From: Siphonodentalium dalli
Lineage: Eukaryota; Mollusca; Scaphopoda; Gadilida; Siphonodentaliidae
Assembly: GCA_032622095.1 (NCBI GenBank)
Contig: CP136066.1
Span: 103,747,319-103,811,318, forward strand
Direction: 5' to 3'
DNA: 64,000 nucleotides
This document shows positions 38,962 to 46,939 of the stretch, piece by piece (the stretch's first letter is position 1; every line of letters begins with the position of its first letter). The notes under the pieces were generated by a model. The model was not told where the DNA came from. It did not search any database and saw nothing but the letters and a program-made list of their open reading frames with translations. The position numbers and the translations under genes were made by a program.

Positions 38962-39398
38962 TTTTTTACTTGAAATAATTTGAATGTCATTGCTCTTACA
39001 TAAATAATAAAGAGCGTTTATTCTTTACTTCTCTATCACGATGAAGTTATTGAGCATCGTGTATCGCTATTTCACCAGAGGTCACATATTGGACATTGTA
39101 CACGTATATACATACGTAACACCAGAGCAAGAATAGGGGGGAGGGAAAAAAGTAAATGAGCAAGAGGGGAGAGGGAAAAAGAGAAAATAGTGAGCAAGTG
39201 ATCATGTCGATAATTTTCTTTCCATTTTATAGATAGAAAAGTGACACCGTGGATAAATTGACCTTATCACGTGATAATGTACCATTTATCAATATGTATC
39301 GTTTCTCGCTCTACAATTCCCAATAATCCACTCACTCTCTCCCTGCTTATAGATATATAACGAAAACGAGAATATCATGTTGATGAAGTTTATTGAAA

Positions 39399-39583
39399 TT
39401 TAATCATTGTCTGAATCTTCGAACGTTAAACATATTTCTAGGAGTTTCATGAATTTCCTCATCGCTTCATCTGCAGCCCATTCATTATTATATCCGTATT
39501 TGGTCAGTTTGACCATTTTCTTCATGATCATGTTATGTATGGGTGATGTTTTCAATCGATACTGGTATTCTATTAATCGTCTT
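39399..39583 (-). pseudogene. C-terminal remnant of the C2H2/acidic protein (left-arm copy)
   Basis: Reads RRLIEYQYRLKTSPIHNMIM to the same end, LLEICLTFEDSDND, as the intact gene at 41789-42364. The upstream 655 bp, including the start and the zinc finger, are deleted in this arm; the deletion junction lies in an A/T run next to GCGTCCAAAAAA. Confidence 0.75.
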
Positions 39584-39641
39584 TTTTGGACGCTTTACGT
39601 GTGTTTGTCAACTTATTTGCTGCAACTTCGACCTTAGCCAT

Positions 39642-39854
39642 TTAAATCACTTGCGCGACGGGCGTCACTACGTTAATATGTGGTTTTAGAACGTCTTCTT
39701 CACTATCACTATTTTTAGTTCTGGCAATAAAGTAGCGACCCTTATTATCTGGCGTTAACTTCCCATCAATCATGTCTCTGAAATGTTTTCTCCACTTTTT
39801 TAATATCTGTTGGAATATACGGGATCGACATGTTTCTTCAAATGTAGTGCACAA
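39642..39854 (-). CDS. Small basic-then-acidic protein spanning the centre/left-arm border
   Basis: 70 residues from ATG at 39854. The N-terminal part (centre) is basic (RIFQQILKKWRKHFRDMIDG); then comes NSDSEED and the arm-encoded LKPHINVVTPVAQ. A GAA-to-TAA change ends it early here. The right-arm copy lacks the N-terminal half but reads through this position into MAKVEVAANKLTNTRKASKK. The gene is therefore truncated in both places in complementary ways. Function not recognised; the basic helix suggests nucleic-acid binding (inference). Confidence 0.5.
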   Translation of the reverse strand: MCTTFEETCRSRIFQQILKKWRKHFRDMIDGKLTPDNKGRYFIARTKNSDSEEDVLKPHINVVTPVAQVI

Positions 39855-39887
39855 GTCACTCTTTTTTCTGCATTTATTTTAGAAAGT

Positions 39888-40248
39888 TTATCGCCTCTTA
39901 TAAAAATCCTGAGACGCCAGCTGTAGACGCTGAAGTTTATCCTGCCGGACGTTTATGTAGAATGAGTCCTCAAAACTCTGATTAATCACCCGTATCACGT
40001 GTGTCTCGCTTTATAACCCTGAGGATGGGGAATGATGTGTCATGAGCTATTGATTCTCCGCATATCCGAACAGATATATAATAAATCCGTGTCTATATGA
40101 ACAGTTATATTTATGTCTTTCAAACAACATAACCACGTGCCTTCCAATATTAATACACCAGGTAACTCTATTGTGAAGTCGAGAGGACGATTATCTGGAT
40201 ATTTATTAATCGAATCGTTGCTAGTCAGGTACGATAATAATTATCCAT
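39888..40248 (-). pseudogene. Polinton-associated small protein (F54H12.2-like type), broken
   Basis: Over three frames on the minus strand: MDNYYR then LTSNDSINKYPDNRPLDFTI, ELPGVLILEGTWLCCLKDI, DTDLLYICSDMRRINSS, and finally SFEDSFYINVRQDKLQRLQL with TAA at 39888-39890. The order FTxxLPxxxxLxGxWxCxLxxI, LYIxCD, FxxxxYxxVRxxxxxxRxxI is what I know from a small protein repeatedly linked to Polinton/Maverick-like sequences of marine invertebrates (often labelled F54H12.2-like). The match is from memory, not a search. Breaks: a frameshift near 40228, a TGA at 40040-40042, and a further shift near 39990. At about 120 residues it is near full length for the short form. Confidence 0.6.
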
Positions 40249-40288
40249 ATGACTATAGTTTCTAAAAAAAAAATTTCAAAGAGAATCA

Positions 40289-40702
40289 TTATTCTTCTTC
40301 TCTTATAGTTTTATCGATATCACTGAATATATGCTTGAAGATTGACCACTGGTTCAAACTTAACGGAATACCTATAATCGTCGGAGTGTTATTCACAACT
40401 CGGCTAATGTCTGTATAGATGTGTCCTTGATTATTACATACTGTAACAGTAATGTTTTATCGTATTGTCCACTTTTTCAAGAAAACACACGGGTGTTGTT
40501 CGTAATCATTGGGGTGTGACATATTAGTATGAAGTAATTCATAGTCGACTGACTCACATGGTATCTTCTTTGGAACTAAAATAAATGGTAGTGACACAGT
40601 GATTACCATAATAGTAATTCCTATCCATTTAATGAGATTCATATGTAGACGACCACGTTCTGTTTGAAACGTATTCGTCAAGGTACCTGTTCTATTATCC
40701 AT
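40289..40702 (-). pseudogene. Membrane protein gene interrupted by one in-frame stop
   Basis: ATG at 40702. The product starts with a hydrophilic head (MDNRTGTLTNTF), has a hydrophobic segment (WIGITIMVITVSLPFILV) at about residues 26-43, then Cys-containing outer sequence (IPCESVD, EQHPCVFLKKWTIR). A TAA at 40457-40459 ends the first 81 codons. The frame then stays open for 55 codons (NNQGHIYTDISRVVNNTPTI, SIFKHIFSDIDKTIREEE) to a TAA at 40289-40291. The downstream part looks like real protein, so this is a single-hit pseudogene or, less likely, a readthrough gene. Spacing to the next gene is about 40 bp. Confidence 0.5.
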
Positions 40703-40778
40703 GATTGTAATTGTTCTCGTGTACAGCTTATCTTATTAATTTTGATATCTGGCGACATCCGACTCTAAAATCCACGAA

Positions 40779-40909
40779 TTAAATTTGTCTGACCATGAAT
40801 GCCAATGCACCATGACAGTTATCGATGTCAATAATGCGTTTCGTTGAGATCTTGATTGAGTTGATGACAATATTCTGACAAAATTCTTTTCGATCTATAT
40901 AAAAATTTT
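40779..40909 (-). pseudogene. C-terminal fragment of a further gene of the element
   Basis: The last 43 or so codons read FYIDRKEFCQNIVINSIKIS to NCHGALAFMVRQI and a stop. The upstream part has been replaced by the MITE at 40910-41418, so the gene starts inside repeat sequence. Family not recognised. Confidence 0.4.
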
Positions 40910-41418
40910 CAGGCACGTATGGCATTTTTCCCCTTTCGATCATTTTTTGTACCCACCCACCCCCACCGCCAATTTTTTTTCCGTTTTCGGCAGTTTTTTT
41001 CGACCATATTTTGACACCCACCCCCCCTTGTAACACTAAAACAGATTTGCGGGGGGAAATTAACTGTAAACAGCTGTATATGAATTTCTGTGCATATTTT
41101 TTATCATGGATGTTAACATGGACATGTAAATAGGAATGAGTCATTTTGAGGTAATTCGGCCAAAAAAACATGGCTGCCAGCGGCCATCTTGGATTTCAAA
41201 ATTTGCAACAAAATACAACACGATAACTGCCTGCAGTCAGTTTACAGTTAGAATTACATTATTTCTCTCATTCAAAGTGGTTTTGAAGCCCAACTCATTG
41301 CCAAAACACTAAAAAACAAGCAAGAAGTGTTTTTTTTAGTTGCGGAAAAAATTGCTTGTTGGTGGCTTTGACCACCCACCCCGGCATACGTGTCGGATTT
41401 TTTTTCCACCCCCCCCTG
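40910..41418. mobile_element. MITE-like repeat with GGCACGTATG ends, at the centre/right-arm junction
   Basis: Begins CAGGCACGTATGG and ends GGCATACGTGTC plus a C run. Interior phrases TTCCGTTTTCGGCAGTTTTT, AACACTAAAACAG, AAACAGCTGTATATGAATTT and CAGCGGCCATCTTGGATTTC recur in the copy at 59590-60115. Its right edge coincides with the first base of the right arm, so the inverted duplication and this repeat share a breakpoint. Confidence 0.72.
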
Positions 41419-41544
41419 CTAAAACCACATATTAACGTAGTGACGCCCGTCGCGCAAGCGATTGAAATGGCTAAGGTCGAAGTTGCAGCAAATAAGTTGA
41501 CAAACACACGTAAAGCGTCCAAAAAAACAACAAGAGAGTGTTAG
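41419..41544 (+). pseudogene. C-terminal half of the basic/acidic protein (right-arm copy)
   Basis: Reads LKPHINVVTPVAQ then MAKVEVAANKLTNTRKASKK to TGT TAG at 41544. The N-terminal half is missing because the arm begins here; the in-frame upstream ATG lies in the MITE. Compare 39642-39854, which has the N-terminal half and a premature stop. Confidence 0.55.
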
Positions 41545-41788
41545 CTGGAGGTTTGTCTAATAATAATAAGAAGATGAAAAGCGAATTGTCATTCGATTAG
41601 CCAAATCATGAATGAATACAGAGAGTACCATACTGATAAATTGGCATTATTTGAATCACCAGCAGTCAAAGATATATACCCTAGACCCGGGACGAACGTA
41701 CTCTTAACGCGACGGTTGTATACCACACCATATTCTCTCTTTTTATCGCTACTTATAAGAGTGATCGTTCTTCCAATAATTCGCGATA

Positions 41789-42364
41789 ATGCACGGGTGT
41801 CATTTATGCGGAAATATTTTATCGACGAACTACAATCTACAAAGACATAAACAGATTAAACACGGAGTTATGTCCGGGACAAAAACAGATTTCTTCGGAG
41901 AAGATACCGATGACCTAGAATCTTATATCGTTCCCCGTTCATCTTCATCTGAATCTAGAACCGCTTCGTCAGATTCAGAAGATGATACTGTCGCCGGAAG
42001 TAGAACGGTATTCGGTCGTAAGAAAGCTGCGCGATGTGTCAACAAGATGGACACATTCAAAAGTATGATGAAACGCGTCACCAATGATGCGAAAGGAGAA
42101 GGGAGCATGTCGGGAGAAGAGAGCATGTCGGGAGAAGAGGCTACCATCGACACAGAGTTTGCTCTCTTTCTCAAAAGTTATAGACGATTAATAGAATACC
42201 AGTATCGATTGAAAACATCACCCATACATAACATGATCATGAAGAAAATGGTCAAACTGACCAAACACGGATATAATAATGAATGGGCTGCAGATGAAGC
42301 GATGAGAAAATTCAAGAAACTCCTAGAAATATGTTTAACGTTCGAAGATTCAGACAATGATTAA
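41789..42364 (+). CDS. Single C2H2 zinc-finger protein with acidic middle (intact right-arm copy)
   Basis: 191 residues. Residues 4-25 form one C2H2 finger: CHLCGNILSTNYNLQRHKQI then KH (C-x2-C-x12-H-x4-H). An acidic Ser-rich part follows (DDLESYIV, SSSESRTASSDSEDD), then a basic patch (GRKKAARCVNK), a tandem MSGEE-MSGEE duplication, and a helical C-terminal region (FALFLKSYRRLIEYQYRLKT, NEWAADEAMRKFKKLLEICL) ending in FEDSDND. One-finger proteins with such helical tails occur among Polinton-like elements as far as I recall. A role as a DNA-binding regulator or packaging accessory is inferred. The left-arm copy has lost its first two thirds. Confidence 0.65.
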   Translation: MHGCHLCGNILSTNYNLQRHKQIKHGVMSGTKTDFFGEDTDDLESYIVPRSSSSESRTASSDSEDDTVAGSRTVFGRKKAARCVNKMDTFKSMMKRVTNDAKGEGSMSGEESMSGEEATIDTEFALFLKSYRRLIEYQYRLKTSPIHNMIMKKMVKLTKHGYNNEWAADEAMRKFKKLLEICLTFEDSDND

Positions 42365-42777
42365 ATTTCAATAAACTTCATCAACGTGATATTCTCGTTT
42401 TCGTTATATATCTATAAGCAGGGAGAGAGTGAGTGGATTATTGGGAATTGTAGAGCGAGAAACGATACATATTGATAAATGGTACATTATCACGTGATAA
42501 GGTCAATTTATCCACGGTGTCACTTTTCTATCTATAAAATGGTAAGAAAATTATCGACATGATCACTTGCTCACTATTTTCTCTTTTTCCCTCTCCCCTC
42601 TTCTTGCTCTGGTGTTACGTATGTATATACGTGTACAATGTCTAATATGTGACCTCTGGTGAAATAGCGATACACGATGCTCAATAACTTCATCGTGATA
42701 GAGAAGTAAAGAATAAACGCTCTTTATTATTTATGTAAGAGCAATGACATTCAAATTATTTCAAGTAAAACATTGTG

Positions 42778-42905
42778 GAGACAATTATATGATGGAATAG
42801 ACGGGACGGCGTCTGAGGGACTGGTCCGAGTCGCTGTCATCTTGGCACAAATAATCACACGAGTCAATGGATTAGTAAAGCAACAGATTATAGTAATGCG
42901 ATAAC
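42778..42905 (-). pseudogene. Truncated copy of the small membrane protein (right arm)
   Basis: Keeps the N-terminal LYDGIDGTAS segment and VRVAVILA, then runs into unrelated codons (ITRVNGLVKQQ) because the hydrophobic part, present at 38767-38890, is deleted. Confidence 0.5.
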
Positions 42906-43715
42906 TAACATCAAACAAGTCTGCACACGCATATCTGTCAAAAGATACAATAGCAGTCATTGGTCAATTTATCCACGGTGTCACTTTTCGATCTATAGGA
43001 TGTTTCACACAGTAGGACTAACGAATTTGTAAATGTGAAATTGATGGGGCAACATTTGTGAGCATTTGCGGACACCAGATTAGCGCATTTACTGATCACG
43101 TGATAAGCTGCTAATATAGTCCATGTAATAAGATTACTATATGTATGCATAAGTCTGAATAGCTCGATAAACTGCTAATATGTACAGGTGATACGATTAC
43201 TATATGTATGCATAACTCTGAATAGATCCATAAACTGCTAATATGTACAGGTGATAAGATTATTATTAGCATTAACGCAATAAGCCATTGGGTCCTCGTC
43301 CCCTTTTTAGCAACGCTTTTTAAAATAACCGACTGACGATTCTCATTCTAAGAACAATAACTCTATAAACGTACGCTCTTCCAATAATTCTTCCAATAAT
43401 TCGCGATAATACACGGATGCCATTTATGCTGAAAGATGCATAAAGAGCGTTACTTTACTACGAGCTAATACTAAGGGTGTCTTGTGCTCCGACACGTACA
43501 CATTGTGTACGCGCATGAATAGGTGCGGGTAAGTGATGTGAAGGTGGTTGGGGTAGGGGGTGGAGGGGGGGGGAGTATTATGACGTAGGTCTGTGACAAA
43601 CATTGAGTGGAAAATCTCTTGTCAAACAAAAGATTTTTACCACGATAGAACCCAGCGAGATATTATTATTGAAAAGATAATCGATTATACATGTATTTAT
43701 TGGTGATGACATAAT

Positions 43716-44264
43716 TCACATATGGTAGGATATACAATATTTAAAGTGTTCATTTTTAATCCCAGTTGACAGAATCGTCAGACATTTCTTCGGATGAATA
43801 GGCACTGTCCAACAGATATGTGTACTCCTCCATAAGTTCAATATCCAGGTCCCAATCCTCGAGCTGGTGTTGGTAACTGTGACATTCTGAACAGGCAAAA
43901 TATGATTGTGAGCTAGAGTCCAAAAATCGGCTTCTATGTCCCGATATGAACTTTCAGAAGACCAATTGTCTGATCCGCTCTCTGATCCGCTCTCTGATCC
44001 GCTCTCTGATCCGCTGTCGTTATTCATTCCATAACGTAATGCCTCAGGCCAGTCGAAAATTGGTTGCTCGTCATCTTCATTATATTGTTCTCCACATAAG
44101 TGTTGGTGATTTCCAACCATAAATTGCCACAACCATGTTATGCCTAAGCATAAATATGTGAATATATTTTCCATCATCATGTGTATCGTGTGGTACAAAT
44201 TTTGACAATATATTGTTTTTGTCGAGAATATATACCTAAAATTGAAATGTGAACAGCTGTACAC
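43716..44264 (-). pseudogene. Frameshifted copy of the acidic protein (right arm)
   Basis: Same N-terminal half as 37045-37530 with four SGSE units instead of two. After DIEADFW the frame shifts and the acidic tail is replaced by an unrelated sequence to 43716. Some upstream differences (IFTYLCLGITWLWQFMVG) are conservative. Confidence 0.65.
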
Positions 44265-44404
44265 ATATAATTGGTATATAAACTAGTTAAGCTATTTCTA
44301 AACATCGATTAATAAAATTAACAAAACAGAGTTTCATGAACAAATATTAAAATTTGTATTAAATTAACAAACAAATAGTTGGCCACAAAATACAAGATGT
44401 ATGT

Positions 44405-44660
44405 GTGTCTGAATCTTTACGTAAATAATTTGGTTAAGCCGTCTTAACCAAATTATTCGGTTGCAGACATTTAATAGTCGGCCGAGATTTGGGTAAGATG
44501 TATGCCCGTCTGAACCTTTAAACACATATGCCGTCTTAAGCTGAGATTATTTAGTTGATGTGTCTGCCGAGATTAAAAAGCAACTTCACCAACAATATAC
44601 ACACATACTGTTCTATGAATTGGTTTTATTTGCGCACGGCCGAGATTACAACTACATGTG
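44405..44660. promoter_or_regulatory. Right-arm copy of the CGGCCGAGATT repeats and palindrome
   Basis: Inverted counterpart of 36610-36900: CGGCCGAGATT near 44478 and 44637, a decayed copy (TGCCGAGATT) near 44566, and the palindrome at about 44423-44458. Conserved between arms but without independent functional evidence. Confidence 0.35.
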
Positions 44661-44802
44661 ACGCTCAAATATCGTAAATATACTTACGCCCATTTTTATC
44701 AACGATTCTCAAATATATAGTACTATAGTACTAACATACTCAAAATACACTTACCCCCAATTTTACGATTGAGGCTAACGAGTGGCACGTACTACTGACT
44801 TA

Positions 44803-46354
44803 TTATATAGTAAAGTCAATGTTTATTTTTGTAAGATTGTGTGTGGCGGACGTTAATGAGGTTGCAGCTTAACATGTTGGTCCTTCTGATCGTTGGAAAT
44901 TGATGCACAGGGATAAATTGACACGCGGAGTGTCACAGGATAAGTGTTATGGACCCCAAACGTATTAAATGGGCACTACTACATAAATAACCATATGAAG
45001 ATAGTTCTTTATCAGCTTAGTAGATATGTAGGAACATTGGTACAGATTTTCCTACAAATGTTCTAATCCGATAAGACACGCTCTCATTTGCTTATAATAT
45101 AGTGTCCCTTTAAGTCATGTGAGGTCAACGGCACCTATCTCATGATCTTTCGCGTGCCATGTACCCATGTATACAAATTTCCCCACATATTCTGAGCTGA
45201 CAATAAACGCGCTTTATTTATTATACATATATATATATACTAGAAGGTGACCCGACTTCGTCCGGGCTTTGACCTTGAATTGTCCATTTTGAAGGTCAAG
45301 GTCAAGTGGGGGTCACGATTAGATCAGTCGAAAACTCTGCCCGGACAAAAGTACCCGACAAACGTGCCCGTCGAAATCCATCCGGTTTTACCCGATTTGA
45401 CCTTGAATTGATCATTTTGAAGGTCAAGGTCAGGTCGGGGTCACGACTCGACCCGTCCAAAACACTCAGTTGACAAAAGTACCCCCATGTATCAAATTTC
45501 GTCGAAATCCCATCAAAATTGGCGATTTGACCTTGAATTGATCCTATTCCAAGGTCAAGGTCACGTCGCACGGGCAAACGAATATGCTCATGAGACTCCC
45601 CATACGAATGTAGCCCCACATACCAAGTTTCATCGAAATCCCGTGATATTCGAGCGTTTGACCTTGAAATGACCCGATTTCAAGGTCAAGGTCACGTTGC
45701 ACGGGCAAATTAATAGGTTTATGCCACTCTCCGACCGAAGGTACCACCACATACCAAGTTTCATCGAAATCCCGTGATATTCGGGCGTTTGACCTTGAAA
45801 TTACCCGATTTCAAAGTCAAGGTCACGTCGCACGGGCAAATTAATAGGCCTATGCCAGTTCCCGGCCGAAAATACACCCACATACCAAGTTTCATCGAAA
45901 TCGGTTTGCCGTTTTCGAGTCGATCGCGAACACACACACAGACAGACACACAGACAGATCTTCCAAAATATATAATAGATAAAATGTGTCTAAGTAAATA
46001 TAATTTATTAGTCCCCCTTTAAGTCATCTGATGTCATCAAAGGCGTGTATAAAATGACATTCTCCTTGTCAGGTGACTCATGTGCACCAATGTTCCTAGA
46101 TATCTACTAACCTGATAAAGAACGCTCTTTATGTGATTAATTATTTATTAGTGCCGATTTAAGACATCTGAGGCCCAAAGGCACTTATCTCGTGAAACTC
46201 CACGTGTCAATTTATCCCTGTATATCAATATTCAACGCCCCGATCGGTCGAGAAACGTCTTAGTACCGAAAGACCAACATCAAGTTGCGCTACAACGCCA
46301 TTAACGTCCGCCACACACAATCTTACACAAACATACATTGAATTTACTATATAA
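44803..46354. mobile_element. TA-flanked foldback transposon inserted in the right arm
   Basis: The ends TTATATAGTAAAGTCAATG and, inverted, TTATATAGTAAATTCAATG are flanked by TA (44801-44802 and 46355-46356). The left arm of the palindrome lacks the insert at the corresponding place (about 36512), so the empty site is visible. The inverted match continues inward with gaps for about 400 bp (GTAAGATTGTGTGTGGCGG, GGGATAAATTGACACG, ATCTACTAA...TGATAAAGAAC). A tandem-core repeat (45236-45975) fills the middle. No transposase gene. Confidence 0.85.
45236..45975. repeat. Tandem-core repeat element (bivalve pearl-like), copy 1
   Basis: Begins ACTAGAAGGTGACCCGACTT and contains about five imperfect units of 115-125 bp (GGTCAAGGTCACGTCGCACG, ACATACCAAGTTTCATCGAA). 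It ends with an ACACACAGACAG microsatellite and TCCAAAATATATAATAGAT. The same start and end style are found at 54945-55515. The layout resembles the non-autonomous pearl elements described from bivalves; this naming is inference. Confidence 0.7.
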
Positions 46355-46394
46355 TATTGTATTAAATCCAAACAAATTGCAATAAAACTCGACG

Positions 46395-46609
46395 ATTTTT
46401 TTTTTTTTTGCAACACATCGCGTTGATGTTCTACTACAGAAGTCGTGATTTCAAATTACTATATAACTAGTTGAATTTACTAGAGAACTCATGAGGTACG
46501 ACATAACTCGGCGATTGTTACTACAGAATAAGTGAGCTACCACACAACTCGGCGATTGTCACTACAGAACTCGTGGGATACCACAAAACTCATCGGTTAC
46601 TACAAAACT
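46395..46609. repeat. Right terminal tandem repeat (about 40-bp units)
   Basis: Inverted counterpart of 36187-36480: AACTCGGCGATTGT(T/C)ACTACAGAA units with GAGCTACCACACAACTCGGC. It includes a T run at about 46398. The terminus at 46609 reads, inverted, AGTTTTGTAGTAACCGATG. Confidence 0.8.
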
Positions 46610-46939
46610 ATGTGTTTCTTTTGTTTCTCTTCTCAGTTGTCGAATATTGCTCACTTCTCTGCCCAGTTGTTCTCTTATAGCAAATACACTTGTATATCAC
46701 AACAGAACATCTTCATTTTGAACTTGAGTGATAAATATTTATTTGATGCGTCCTGTCTGAAATAACCACTTTTATTGCATTTTTTCTCCACTCCTTCCAA
46801 GTCCTTGTTGAAAAACACTAGTTTGATTTTGCTCATTTGGGTTTCCTGGAAACATTTGAAATTTTGTGTAATTTTTCAAAATCACCTTTCAACACAAAAA
46901 ATTATGTTTGTACTACAAATATATGATGTAATAATTGGG

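Larger units (their letters stand above)
36187..46609. mobile_element. Palindromic Polinton/Maverick-like element, internally deleted, with arms of about 3.5 kb
   Basis: 36187-39689 recurs inverted at 41419-46609 (about 3.6 kb after removing the 1552-bp insertion at 44803-46354). The centre, 39690-41418, is single-copy. The outermost 200-270 bp of both arms are tandem repeats of about 40 bp. The right terminus read inwards begins AGTTTTGTAG, and the left begins GGTTTTGTAG. The small, closely packed genes (acidic, single C2H2 finger, short membrane proteins, and a small protein of a type known from Polintons) fit a Polinton/adintovirus-like origin. Protein-primed polymerase, retroviral-type integrase, protease, packaging ATPase and capsid genes are all absent, so it cannot move or replicate by itself. 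The usual 6-bp target duplication was not found. Confidence 0.7.

Noticed and set aside
40779-41171. A 130-residue minus frame treated as one gene
   Set aside because: Its first two thirds are MITE sequence also found at 59650-60000; only the last 43 codons belong to the element and are listed as a fragment.
36187-46609. Herpesvirus-like integrated genome with inverted repeats
   Set aside because: Large inverted repeats and acidic proteins fit loosely, but no herpesvirus gene was recognised, the size is far too small, and the broken small protein points to Polintons.
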